Source: Toxonevra muliebris
Taxonomy: Eukaryota; Arthropoda; Insecta; Diptera; Pallopteridae
DNA: 64,000 nucleotides
Reading direction: 5' to 3'
NCBI GenBank assembly: GCA_963691655.1
Contig: OY829326.1
Coordinates: forward strand, 88,529,235-88,593,234
Shown here piece after piece: positions 32,544 to 42,985 of this stretch. Position numbers and translations under genes: made by a program. A model generated the notes under the pieces. It made no database searches, had not been told where the DNA came from, and saw only the letters and a list, made by a program, of their open reading frames with translations. Position 1 is the stretch's first letter. Each line of letters starts with the position of its first letter.

Positions 32544-32985
32544 ATATGACTATAAGTAATTTCAACTTTTCGAAGTGGGTTAAAATATATCCCACCATGC
32601 ATAAAAAATTAAGCAAAAGTTGGGACAATTTTTACCCTACTTAATCTTAAAGAGTTAACTATGCACGAGAGAGTAAGATATACAAATTTAAAATACTCAA
32701 TCAGGCTGTCTTTGTTTATCATTATTTCTAAAAATAGACCTATAAAATTTTGAAATTGTGTTAGTGAAAGCCAACAATTTTATTACTGTAATGGAGTTTC
32801 CATTAGCCCTGACTGGCAGGGTTATGAACTAAATATTTGACAGATAATTTCAACAGAAGAGATGTATGAAAATTGTCAAAACAAAATGAAAAACTGTTGA
32901 ATCACACAAATTGCTTTCAATACAACAGATTTTCTTAACAACAGCGATGAACTGTTAAAACCACAGTTTTTTTTCTCGGTGTTTA
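32544..32985. repeat. Repeat C, right half
   Basis: Continues repeat C after copia: ACT(A)TAAGTAATTTCAACTTT, GTGGGTTAAAATATATCC, GTCTTTGTTTATCATTATTT, CCTGACTGGCAGGGTTATGA, CAACAGATTTTCTTAACAAC and ACAGTTTTTTTTCTCGGTG all recur in order at 40117-40610. The end CACCGAGAAAAAAA (reverse complement) looks like the terminal inverted repeat of a MITE family. Confidence 0.8.
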
Positions 32986-32989
32986 TGTG

Positions 32990-33460
32990 GTAGAAATAGA
33001 ATATACTGTTATATTTTGAAAAATATTGAAATATTTACTTTAGCTGAGCTATAAAAAAATTCAAAAAAAATAACAAATAATAGGTCCGTTCCCGTACTTT
33101 TTGGGTAAAGTCTGGTAAACTGAGAGTAAACGAAAAATGCTGCCTGTGATACACAAAAATGCACAAGAGTACGGGACGCACAAAACCACTTTTCTTGCAC
33201 GAAACAAAACGTCAAATTTTAACGACAGTTAAATTCAAAAAACAAAGTTTCTGTGATATTGAATAAAATAAAAATTGTTAAATCTTGCAAGAAAATAAAT
33301 AAATAATGAAAAAAAATGTTGAAGACATGAACATAATTGAGTTCGACTAAGTTGCAAAAAGCAGCAAGACTGCAATTTTACATTTTTCTTACTTTTATAT
33401 AAAACCCCATAAATTTTACACTGTTCTTTAAACATAATAACACTTGAAGCAGCAATAGTA
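32990..33460. other. No gene seen
   Basis: AT-rich; frames here lack recognisable motifs. Confidence 0.35.
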
Positions 33461-33464
33461 TTTC

Positions 33465-34725
33465 AACTCATTTAATATTTCAACTCATATTTTCCAAATC
33501 GAAGAAGAAATACTTACTTTGTTCAAAGAAAAACGGCTATAAAATTGAGAAAAATGGGAATGATTTAGCGTCATAGAAACGGTTTCCTCATTTAGATATA
33601 CAAAATTTCTTTGAATTGAGGAAATATTTTTCAAATATGAGAAACTGTATATAATTTAGGTAAAATTTTCCTCAGTTTGAGGAATAATTTTCCATAGATT
33701 AAAGTCAATTTACTTTTTGGAAAAGAAATCCTCAATTTATGGAATATTTTCTACAATGTTGTTTTAATTAAAAGGCATAGAAATCATGTTTTTTTACTTG
33801 TATTCATTTATTATTTTATTTTTAATAAGAATTAAGGTTTATATTTATACGTATTTTTACAAACACTACAGGCATCGTCGCCTTGAAATGATCAAAAGAT
33901 CCTTATGGCCACCAAAAAATTATAAATTGAACTTTATTGAAATTTATATCTTTTGAATATTTATTTTTATTTTATTTTTTTTCACATTATATATATATAT
34001 TTTTTTTTTTCAAAAATTATATCAATAGCCACAAACATCTTCGCTTGAAATAGAGACGCCGACTTAAAAATTCAAAAGAAAAACAAAGCGTACGCGATTA
34101 TCTGCTAAGGCCAAAAGAGTAAAGCTAGTTTTTTGTATATACAAAAATTTTGTATGGAGAACATTTTTGGTATATTCGTCTCTTTCTTACATTTTCATTT
34201 TTTATGCAAAAATAGTATGTAAGTTTAATTACCTTATTTTATTCTAAATAAGGTAATTTGTTCTTTTAGGGTATTTTGATACTTTTGTTTTGCAGCCAAA
34301 TGGTGCTTGAATTTTTATATGCTGATGCGACTAAATTTTGGAAGAAACAGGTTTATAGAAACGTCCTTTGTTCCATGCGCATTTATGTTAACAATAGACC
34401 AAGTAATTCATAAAAGCTCTTGAGTTAAAATATTTTCCATATTTTCTTGTGTTTTATTTACTTTTTTATCTAACTTTTCTTTAATTTTAGTTTTAACAAT
34501 TTCATTGAAAATTGGGATTTGATTTTATTTGGTGGGCAGCACCGCAATTAAATTTCCAAAAATGAAGAAAAAACTTACTTCAAATTGAACACCATGGTTG
34601 CATGAAAGGAGCACATTTTTCTTCATTTTGAGGAAAATTTACATAAACGAGAGAAATTTTCGTGGATTTAAATTGAGGAAACTTTTTCTTTGTTCTAAAG
34701 ATGGGTATTTTTCTGGGTGTGCTTA
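33465..34725. repeat. Unassigned repeat with TTTCCTCAATTTGAGG motifs at both ends
   Basis: Left part (33565-33760) and right part (34610-34725) each contain several TTCCTCA and TGAGGAAA inverted motifs; the right part ends GTATTTTTCTGGGTGT. The AT-rich centre has an (AT)n run at 33991. It looks like a non-autonomous DNA element with complex subterminal repeats; exact ends and TSD not established. Confidence 0.4.
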
Positions 34726-34729
34726 ACAG

Positions 34730-35640
34730 AAATATCGGTAATTATACATTTCCATACATACGGTTTCGCCGCATAACTTCTCATTTTCCCTCGTATTTTT
34801 TTTACTCTCCATCCATACATATCATATTCACTCTCAGAATATTGATATATATACAAAAACTTCTCTCGCTGTCACAAAATTCACCTCGATCCGTTTTTTT
34901 CTCAAATTATTTCGAAACTTCACTTATATACATTTATAAATTTAAAAAGACTGTGGTGCGTTTTGTTTTTCTGTCTCTTGGTTTTCCTTTCCGTTGAACA
35001 CACACTTCTTAAAGTTTCCCATCTCTTCTTATATAATATATTTTAAAGTGACTGTCAAACTTTGCACTTTGCTAGTACAATATTCGCACCTAACATAATT
35101 GGAATTCGCCGAAAAAGAAAATATTAGCATTTTTGAATCCTCTCCCATACAGAAGATAAATTTGCATAAATCATTATATAAAAAACGGCTTGCCCTTTTT
35201 TAGTGCGAAAAAACTACTGTATCACTATATGAAGAACATTTTGCCGTGAAATGTCCTCATAGTTTTTGAGTTATTGTAACGGTGTTTTTTATTCAAAATT
35301 ATTACTGTATTTGTAAAAATATAATTTTGTATATCATTATTGTTTGTTGTTGTGCGAAAAATATGTTGTAGAGTGAACATCTCTGTTCGTGGATAGATGT
35401 TAGATGTTAAGGGTAAATAACACTGTATTCAATAAAGAAACAGACTTATTAAAAAAAAACAATGGATGTGTGCAAGGCACGCAAGATATTTAGTTAAGCC
35501 AACTGAATGCCATATACATAAGCTCACATATGAATTGCCATATATAGGGATTTAAAGTATAATCTATATGCTTAGGTAATTAGTTCAAATTAAAATAATT
35601 CATTTATAGACTTAAAAACTTATTAGATATCATTATCTTT
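34730..35640. other. No gene seen
   Basis: AT-rich. The frame at 34701-34997 is rich in Phe/Ile/Ser without recognisable domains. Confidence 0.35.
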
Positions 35641-35644
35641 TATA

Positions 35645-35765
35645 TATAATAGCCCAATTCACTATAAATTGCAAATGGACTTGCATCATTGCAAATGCAA
35701 ATTTTTATTCCATATCGCAAAAATATTTTGCAATTGCATCGTAGTTGCATTATTTTTCTTTTACT
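35645..35765. repeat. Dispersed repeat B, copy 2
   Basis: Collinear with 21005-21120 (TATAAATTGCAAATGGACTT, GCATCATTGCAAATGCAAAT, TTTTATTCCATATCGCA). Confidence 0.65.
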
Positions 35766-36760
35766 CAATGCATCGGGCACGATATGTTCGCATATACGCA
35801 GCTATAATTGCATCTTTTTTTCCGCGCTTTAAGTTTTTCTTCCTGTCGATTTGAAATTTTATTAGATGTGAAAAGTTTACATAACGTCGCCTGAGAAGTG
35901 ATTTGGCGTACAGGTATATGAATTTGTACACACATACGCCAAATCAATTATCAGGCGAGGATAAGTGTTTCCCGCATTTAACTTTAGAAAGGCAACAGGG
36001 GCGACCAGTCTTTTTAAAAGCACCGCAAAGAGATTTGCCTTAACTGCATTTAATAAAAATAAGAAACAATGTATTTTTATTAAAGTAAATAAGTGATTTT
36101 ATAATAAATAAGTTTGATTCTTTCTGTTTAACATATTTGCTATTTACATAAATGAACAAGTGTTGCCTTTCTAAGGTTAATGCACAAAGCAAAATTTTTA
36201 TAATGCCGTGGTTTGCTGTCATTATCACTACATTTTGTTCATACATTTATTGAAACATAGATTCTTTATTATTATCATTTTGTATTGATTTTATATTTTA
36301 AAAAATATTTAATTTTAATCCAATCTAACTAACCGAATGCAAAACCTATCAAACGCCTGTGTTTGCTACGGCGACTTCTCTGCTTGTACAGCAGTCGATC
36401 TCCATACTTTTAACACCAACAAATAATTCTGCCACGAATAAATGTACGCACACATTTTGCTTTCGTATGTACATATATGTGTGAGTAAATTGATCGAAAC
36501 ATAAACAAACAAACTCCGCTCATATTTTAATTTCTCCCTCTCTTCTCTCTTCTCTTTGTTGTTTAGAGTAGCACAGTCATGCCGCGCAGTAGTGCGAGCG
36601 AGAGGGGAACTGGACGTTACAGTTATCTTACATCTTACGATAGAGTTATTCTTACATTTTATACATCTTTAATTTTGCCCATACCGTGAGCTAAAATGTT
36701 TACACATCAAAAATTTCGTGTTGTTTTTTCATTTATGTTTATAGTCACCGTAGCCACATT
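35766..36760. other. No confident gene
   Basis: Holds a pyrimidine tract (CCCTCTCTTCTCTCTTCTCTT, 36536-36556) followed by a 36-codon ATG frame at 36580 starting MPRSSASERGTGR. Without further support I do not call it a gene. An inverted pair of AGAAAGGCAACA-type words near 35987 and 36165 is also present. Confidence 0.35.
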
Positions 36761-36769
36761 GGATCTGCC

Positions 36770-36960
36770 ATTTTGAATTTTGAAAATCTAATGGTGTATT
36801 CGTGATCAGTGACTTCCAAAACCCCTGTTTACCACGTTTCATTACTATCCATAATATTTTTTCAAAATCATCCGCCATTTTGCATTTTGAAAATATAATG
36901 TCAGATTCGTAATCAGCAACTTCAAAAACCCCCAGATATCAAGTTTCATTAAAATCTACT
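36770..36960. repeat. GTGATCAGTGAC-type dispersed repeat, two tandem partial units
   Basis: Two related units: ATTCGTGATCAGTGACTTCC (36798-36817) and ATTCGTAATCAGCAACTTCA (36907-36926), each followed by AAAACCCC and a GTTTCATTA stretch and preceded by CCATTTTG-ATTTTGAAAAT. The GATCAGCG core is shared with the 14.8-17.2 kb foldback and with 58750. Confidence 0.6.
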
Positions 36961-37339
36961 AAATCCATATAAAGAAAATAATTTTGTCGTCGTAATTTGG
37001 CTGTTCGTCCCAGTGTGCACCGTACAGTAGAACAGTTTTTTATTAAAAAAATTCAGTTATTTGCAAATATTAAGTTTTACTACGCCAGTTTTGTGTTGAA
37101 GCTTTCGCATGGTTGCTTTAAAGAGCAAGGTCATATGTTGACGCCTCGTCAGCAAGTACTTTTTCACCACTTTGGGAAGAGACGAGCAAAACACAATAAA
37201 TTTTTATAAAAAATAGGTAAAAAGAAAAAAATAAAAGAACATTAAAAAACATTTTTAAAATTACATATCAAATCATTTTTAAAACCGATTTTTTCACATT
37301 TGTTATATAAATTGTTTGCGGTTTGTTTGTAACTTTATC

Positions 37340-38743
37340 AAAGAACGCCAAATACTTAGGGGTTATTCTTGACACTAAGCTCAGTTGGAAAGCCAACATA
37401 GAACTTAGAGTCAAGAAGGCCTACATAGCCTTATATACTTGTAAACGAATGCTCGGAAAAAAGTATGGTCTGACCTCACAAATGGCATTGTAGTCATACA
37501 CATCAATAATAAGGCCAATCCTGACGTATGCATCAGTAGTATGGTGGCATGCTATGAGGAAGGGATATAACCAAATTAAACTAGGTAGATTTTAAAGGTC
37601 AGATTTTAAAGTTCACAGGTGCTATCCGCTCATGCCCGACGGAGGCCCTAAACGTGCTAGTACACTCGCTTCCTATGGAACTCTATACCAAAGCTTCCGC
37701 AGCCTCAAGTACAGTCCGACTTAGAGAAATAGGGTCCTGGACTGCCAAAAACTACGGACACAGCAGAATTCTATCACAAGTACCGATTATACCAAACCAA
37801 CATAACAATGACTACATGATACCCAAATTAAACTTCAATATGGGCTTTAACATCGTGTTTCCAACAAGAGCAGATTGGAGAAGGAAACGTGTGAGAGCTG
37901 GTCTCGAAATAGAACTCTACACCGATACCGATGGGTCAAAGATGGACTGCGGGGTCGCTGCGGCAGTCTACTCAGAACACCTCAGTATTGCCGAATCTTT
38001 TAGACTCCCGAATGAAGCCAGTGTTTTCCAGGCCGAACTTCTGGCGATCAGAGAAGCCTGCAAAGCACTGACCAAAATCCAAAGGCGAGCTAAAGTAGCC
38101 ATCTTCACAGACAGCCAAGCGGCAATCAAGGCCCTAGGCTCAGACATAATTTCTTCTAGATTAGTCAACCAATGCAGGGAATTATTCGCCAGCCTAAGTC
38201 ACAGGCTGGACATTGGCCTTATTTGGGTTCCTGGTCACAGGAACATCGAAGGTAATGAAAATGCCGATGAATTAGCGAGGCGAGGTTCAGCTCTGGATTT
38301 AACTCAGGCGCAATCTGTTGCAATTCCCCTGAATAAAATCATGGCTGATATACTCTCTTACTTTCTTACCCTTGCAGATAGCCGATGGAAAAGCCTTTCC
38401 ACATGCGGCGTAACCAGGAAGACATGGCCAAAATTCAACTATAGCAGAACCAGGGACCTTCTTTGTCACACCCGGTCTGATGTAGCCAGACTGACTGCAG
38501 TACTGACGGAGCATTAGGCAATAGGGGACCACGCGGTCAGACTCCGCATCCCCCAAAACACACACTGCAGAAACTGCAACAACCTTGAAGAAAGAGAGGC
38601 TCTAATCCACTTTCTCTGTCATAGCCCGGCTCTTGCTAAAACCAGATTTAAACTATTCCAGGAACCTTTTTTAGACGACATAACCAAGATTTTAAAACTC
38701 GAATTTGAAAAACTCTTCCAATTTCTCAATCTCACGAACTGAC
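37340..38743 (+). pseudogene. LINE RT C-terminus plus RNase H
   Basis: Starts SKNAKYLGVILDTKLSWKAN and KKAYIALYTCKRMLGKKYGL, a TAG in place of a sense codon, SIIRPILTYASVVWWHAMRK, then the long frame 37654-38517. RNase H catalytic positions are visible: Asp in LYTDTDGSKMDCG, Glu in FQAELLAIREA, Asp in AIFTDSQAAIKAL and Asp in EGNENADELARRGS, plus WVPGHRNIEG. After a stop at about 38515 come HCRNCNNLEEREALIHFLCH (CCHC knuckle) and FEKLFQFLNLTN. The arrangement fits R1/LOA/I-group LINEs, which carry RNase H after RT. The four RNase H residues are intact. Confidence 0.88.
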
Positions 38744-38750
38744 TCTAGAT

Positions 38751-39115
38751 CAGTGGTCGGCATTTCCTTACTCAAACGAGCAGTACGCTCATCACACGCA
38801 TTCTTACGCTCTTGCAATTAGTCGTTGCTTAGACAGCAACGAAGCAACATGAGCAGTGGTTGTGCTGAATTTTTCGTTATGTTCACAGCGAGAAATTATA
38901 TGTATGACTAAAAACTAACGCCAAAAAATAGTTTATGATTTCAAATGTCTCTGCTAACATGCAATGAATAGATTTAAATAAATTCATTGGTAGCATACCT
39001 TTTGTTTAAGTTTTTTATTTGTCATGTGACGGCTTTTAGATTTATTTTTATACAGTGTATGACAATTACTCTGCGCTCACCAACGCAATCACATTTTAAA
39101 TTTTGCCGACCACTG
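38751..39115. mobile_element. hAT MITE, 365 bp, perfect TIR and TSD
   Basis: TIRs CAGTGGTCGGCA (38751-38762) and TGCCGACCACTG (39104-39115), perfect over 12 bp. The 8-bp duplication CTCTAGAT at 38743-38750 and 39116-39123 is perfect. It contains ACGCTC/GAGCGT words near the left end and no ORF. Excision would rejoin LINE 3' UTR. Confidence 0.95.
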
Positions 39116-39267
39116 CTCTAGATAACAAAGTGCAAGCACCCTTTCACAAATGAGGTTGTGGTATCAAAACGGCGCTCTAGAGCTAATTGTGCTCCCTCTG
39201 TTAGAGGGAGTAGCCACTCTACCTACCTACCTACCTAACGTAAGACCATCGACATCATGTTTAATGG

Positions 39268-39350
39268 TGGTCGCCGTAGCCTAGTGGTTAGTGTGTTGGA
39301 CTGCTACGCAGAGGTGCCCGGGTTTATATCTCGGCCTAGTAAGTAAAAAA
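39268..39350 (+). repeat. tRNA-derived SINE head
   Basis: Box A TAGCCTAGTGG (39277-39287) and a degraded box B GGTTTATATC (39321-39330). The 5' part matches 25441-25500 closely (CTAGTGGTTAGTGTG-TGGACTGCTACGCAGAG). It lies 30 bp after the LINE tail. Confidence 0.7.
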
Positions 39351-39399
39351 ATAAATTCAACAAAAAACAAAAAGAAAAAAAATAATTTAAAAATAAAAA

Positions 39400-40612
39400 T
39401 AGTTTTTTCGATTTTGAAATTTATTTAAAAAAAAAAAATTTAAAAGAAATTTGTGGGATTTGAACCTTAGCCACAAGGGGCTGCGTGCTTTCTTGCCCAC
39501 TAGACAACTAGGCTATAGCGTGAAGAATTTCAGCAGTTACTATTTTGCAGTTTTGTTTTTCTAAGGGATGTAAGTGAGATAAATATATATTTAGTAGTAA
39601 CGAAAATCATGTGTGTTAGAAAGGGATACGAAATCACACATATAGAAGGTTTAAATATTTTTTTTTTTCAGATCAGAAGTAACAGCTTTTCTGTTAATGC
39701 AACAGTTTAGACTGTTGAATGTAAAGCAACAGCACATTGTCTGTTAATATTACAGAGTTCACTTTTGGATGGGATTTAACAGCAAAACCTGTTGGTTTAA
39801 TATGCTTTCCGTTTGCTATAACAGCATTTTTTCCCTCAGTGCAGCCACTTGTGGCTAAGGTTCAAATCCCACAAATTTCTTTTTGCATTTTTTTAAAATA
39901 AATTTCAAAATCAAAAAAATTGTTTTTATTTTTAATTTATTTTTTTCTTTTTTGTTTTTTTACTCTTTCAATGTTTCGAGCACTAACTTACTGTTTTTAA
40001 CTCTTTAATGCACACGAGTTTAAGGAAAATAAAAATTGAAGCTGCACAGAATTTTTTTGGTTTATAGCATTGAGAACTGAATGAGAAACTGTAAATGAAA
40101 TATTAAACTATATGACTGTAAGTAATTTCAACTTTTCGAGGTGGGTTAAAATATATCCATTCATAAAACACTAAGCTAAAGTTTGAACAGTTTTTACCTT
40201 ACTCAACCCTGAAGAGTTAACTATGCAAGAAGGATTAAGATATACAAATTTGAATGATTCAATCATGTTGTCTTTATTTATCATTATTTCTAAAAACAGA
40301 TCATATAATATTTTTAAATTATGTCAGTGAAAGCCAAAAATGTATTATAGCTTACATCAGCCCTGTCTGGGAAGGTGTTATGAAACCAACAGTGAAACTG
40401 TCAGTTGAACTAAAATTCGGTTATTTCTGATCCAATATTTTTCTAAAACTGAAAAATTTATGAACTAAATATTCAACAGATAATTTTAACAGAAGAGATG
40501 TTACGAAAATTGTCAATATAAAATAAAAAACTGTTGAATCAAACAATACAACAGATTTTCTTAACAACAGCGATGAACTGTTAAAATCACAGTTTTTTTT
40601 TCTTGGTGTAGA
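39400..40612. repeat. Repeat C, complete copy with hairpin; holds empty copia site
   Basis: Collinear with 26600-27018 plus 32549-32980 from about 39838 onward. Its first part (39405-39830) is in the opposite orientation to the corresponding part of the other copy, and 39405-39500 is also the inverted copy of 39838-39925 (GTGGGATTTGAACCTTAGCC against GGCTAAGGTTCAAATCCCAC). CACTGAGGGAAAAAA (reverse complement at about 39837) and CACCAAGAAAAAAAA (at about 40610) look like inverted ends of the family. The ATATGACT site at 40110-40117 is the uninterrupted counterpart of the copia target. Confidence 0.75.
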
Positions 40613-40930
40613 ATAGGATTGAAAATTAAGACTGGCAATTCTTTTTGCATAAGAATAACATAAAAAATGTAAACTGGCAAAACTTTTTAATTGTGAAATT
40701 GTTAGAGGTGGAAAACTATCGATAGATTCGACTATGGATAATTTGCGATACTATCAAGGGCTACTATCGAACTTTCATAAAAATTTTAATTTTGAGGCTT
40801 TTTCGAAAATAAGACCTTTGCATAATTTGTCAATACTTTTGTTCGTCCTCAATTTGCCACACAGTGTTATTGATTTTTGTTTGGATTTATCGGTTTTTCC
40901 TTGTTTCCTCGTTAGTATTATAAGTGTACA
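40613..40930. other. No gene seen
   Basis: AT-rich. The frame at 40734-40958 has no family signature. A hAT-like end TAGAGGTGGAAAACTATCGA at 40704 has no partner that I can find. Confidence 0.35.
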
Positions 40931-40932
40931 TA

Positions 40933-41365
40933 CTAAGGGTAAGGCTAAGACATCCTGATTTGATCAGTACATGTCCTGTTTTTTTTCTTAAATACTGATT
41001 TTTTAAATAGCGAAATCAGTACGAAAATGTACTGATTTTTGTATTTTGTTCTGATTTTTTTCAAATTCTTAACCTTGATGGTCTTAAAATCATTTTTGCA
41101 GACAGTCTCACTCTGTTTGTTTCTTTTTTGATTGTTCACAACGCGTTGCTGTTATCGAGAGGAGTAAAGCAATATTTGCTTGAAGAAAAGTCGATTAACG
41201 TAAGTTTTTAAATGAGTGAAAGGAATTTGTTATTAATTGAATTCTCTAAATATGGGAACTGATACGTAATCAATATTGTCTATTGATTTGTACCGATTTT
41301 CACTGCTTTCCAACGTCTAATGTACTGATTTCGCGGTTCAAAAATCTGGCTACTCTATACATACT
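40933..41365. repeat. Possible small hAT element with TACTGATTT motifs
   Basis: Repeated (G)TACTGATTT/AAATCAGTAC motifs cluster at both sides (40957-41050 and 41320-41340). The ends AGGGTAAGGCTAAGA and, reversed, AGAGTAGCCAGATTT are loosely inverted, and flanks ACATACTA and ACATACTT match 7 of 8. Suggestive of an aged hAT MITE; weak. Confidence 0.4.
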
Positions 41366-41527
41366 TATGCATTGATGAAAATTTGCTTCATAAATGGAAA
41401 TCATTTTTCTGAACATGTTTAATTCCAAGCCAAAACACCCAAATTTTTCAAAATTTTCCAATCTTGAAAATTTCTAACAAAGTTCAAATTTCAAGTATAC
41501 GAAATTATGAAAAATTTGAGTTTTCCG

Positions 41528-42985
41528 CTAAATAAATAAAATTATCCAAGGTAAACCTCGTAAGCGGAAAAGTAGAAATTGTTTTTGGACCGATTCTAAG
41601 GCATCTTCATGGCACTTATAATATGGACACCAAACTATTGAGGCATACTCTAATATTGGGCGTACTAACGAAACAAATAATAGTTTGGTAACATAAGGGT
41701 CATCAAATTCTTTCGCCCATCGTTTAATGAAACCGAGTACACTAGATGCCTTATTAATAATTTTGTTAATGTGTGTAATAAAACTAAGCTTGGGGTCCAT
41801 AGTAACACCAAGATCCGCAAATGCTGAAACAATTTCAAGCTTATAATTATCAATATTATAGTTAAATAATAAAGGAGGCTTACGCGAATAGGACATTTGC
41901 TTACATTTATTTAAATTCAACTTAATTACGTTTAAGCTACACCAACTATACAGTTGATTTAAATCAGTTTGAAGTAACTTAGTGTCATCAATATTCGTCA
42001 AAGTATAAAATAATTTAACATCATCAGCGTACATTAAAATTCTACAGTGCTGAAAAATATTAGGTAAATCGTTAATGAAGAGTAAGAAAAGAATGGGACC
42101 AAGGTGGCTCCCCTGAGGGACGCCCGAAATAACAGGAAAACTATTAGATTTACAACCTTTGAACAAAACACTCTGTGTTCGATTTGCAAGGTAAGAAGAA
42201 ATCCATTTAAGTAACAGTGGCGGGAAACCAATATTATGTAATTTAAGCAAAAGCATACTATGATTTACTACGTTAAAAGTCTTACTAAAGTCGGTGTATA
42301 CAACATCAGTTTGTAATCCATTGGCAAAGCCTTCAATCACTCTTGATGTGAATTCAACAAGGTTAGTTGTTGTCGATTTGCCGGGTAAAAACCCATGTTG
42401 AAAAGGTGAAATAGATTTATAAAGATTGAAATTGATTTGTGAGCAAATAATTTATTCAAAAAGTTTGGTAATGGCACTAAGTTTTGCTATGCCACGGTAG
42501 TTATTAATTAAAGATTTACTTCCAGACTTGTGTAGCGGAATATTGCATGAGATCTTCCAAGCTACGGGGAAATGGCCACATTTTAAAGTATGGTTAAATA
42601 GAAGAGAGATGGGTTCCATAAGTTCTTGGCAACATTCTTTCAGAAAACATTCTGGAATGTTATCAGGGCCGGAGTTTGCACATGTTTTAAGATTTCTCAT
42701 ATAGTCCAAAACTCCCAAAAAGATTGAGGGTCCTGTTTCAGCGAATCTTCAACTTTATTTAAATATCCATTATAACAAGCTTTACACTCCAATTGATACC
42801 TGTAGCGGAGATTAGTATATTTAGAAAAATCAGTCAAATTATTTAATTTCTTGTACCTTTTGTAATAATGAGTCTTTCGGATTCTTAGTTTACGAAGATC
42901 ATTGTTAAACCAATTAGGAAATTTAGGTTTATTTAAATTACATTTGGGGACAGAAAGACTAAAGCCCTCACAAAGATAATTATTG
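41528..42985 (-). pseudogene. CR1-like reverse transcriptase, frameshifted
   Basis: Begins with the post-deletion linker (NNYLCEGFSLSVPKC, PNWFNNDLRKLRIRKTHYYK), then YMRNLKTCANSGPDNIPECF and VAWKISCNIPLHKSGSK, a stop/frameshift at about 42450, then motif A VVYTDFSKTFNVVNHSMLL, motif B VISGVPQGSHLGPILFLLFI, motif C ILMYADDVKLFY, LNLNKCKQMSYSRK, FADLGVTMDPKLSFITHI and RPILEYASIVWCPYYKCHED. It ends prematurely at LPWIILFI. The active-site YADD is intact. Confidence 0.88.

Larger units (their letters stand above)
37335..39237 (+). mobile_element. LINE with RNase H domain, TACC-repeat tail, split by a MITE
   Basis: 5'-truncated plus-strand LINE. RT C-terminus 37340-37650, RNase H 37900-38290, a zinc knuckle near 38570, stop at about 38740, then a 3' UTR ending in (CTAC)n at 39220-39236. 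A 365-bp hAT MITE (38751-39115) sits directly after the stop. The 3' UTR tail is shared with the SINE at 49051. Confidence 0.85.

Noticed and set aside
36580..36690. 36-codon ATG frame starting MPRSSASERG
   Set aside because: No splice, signal-peptide or poly(A) support strong enough to separate it from chance.
40704..40724. hAT or P-like terminus TAGAGGTGGAAAACTATCGA
   Set aside because: No matching inverted end or TSD found downstream.
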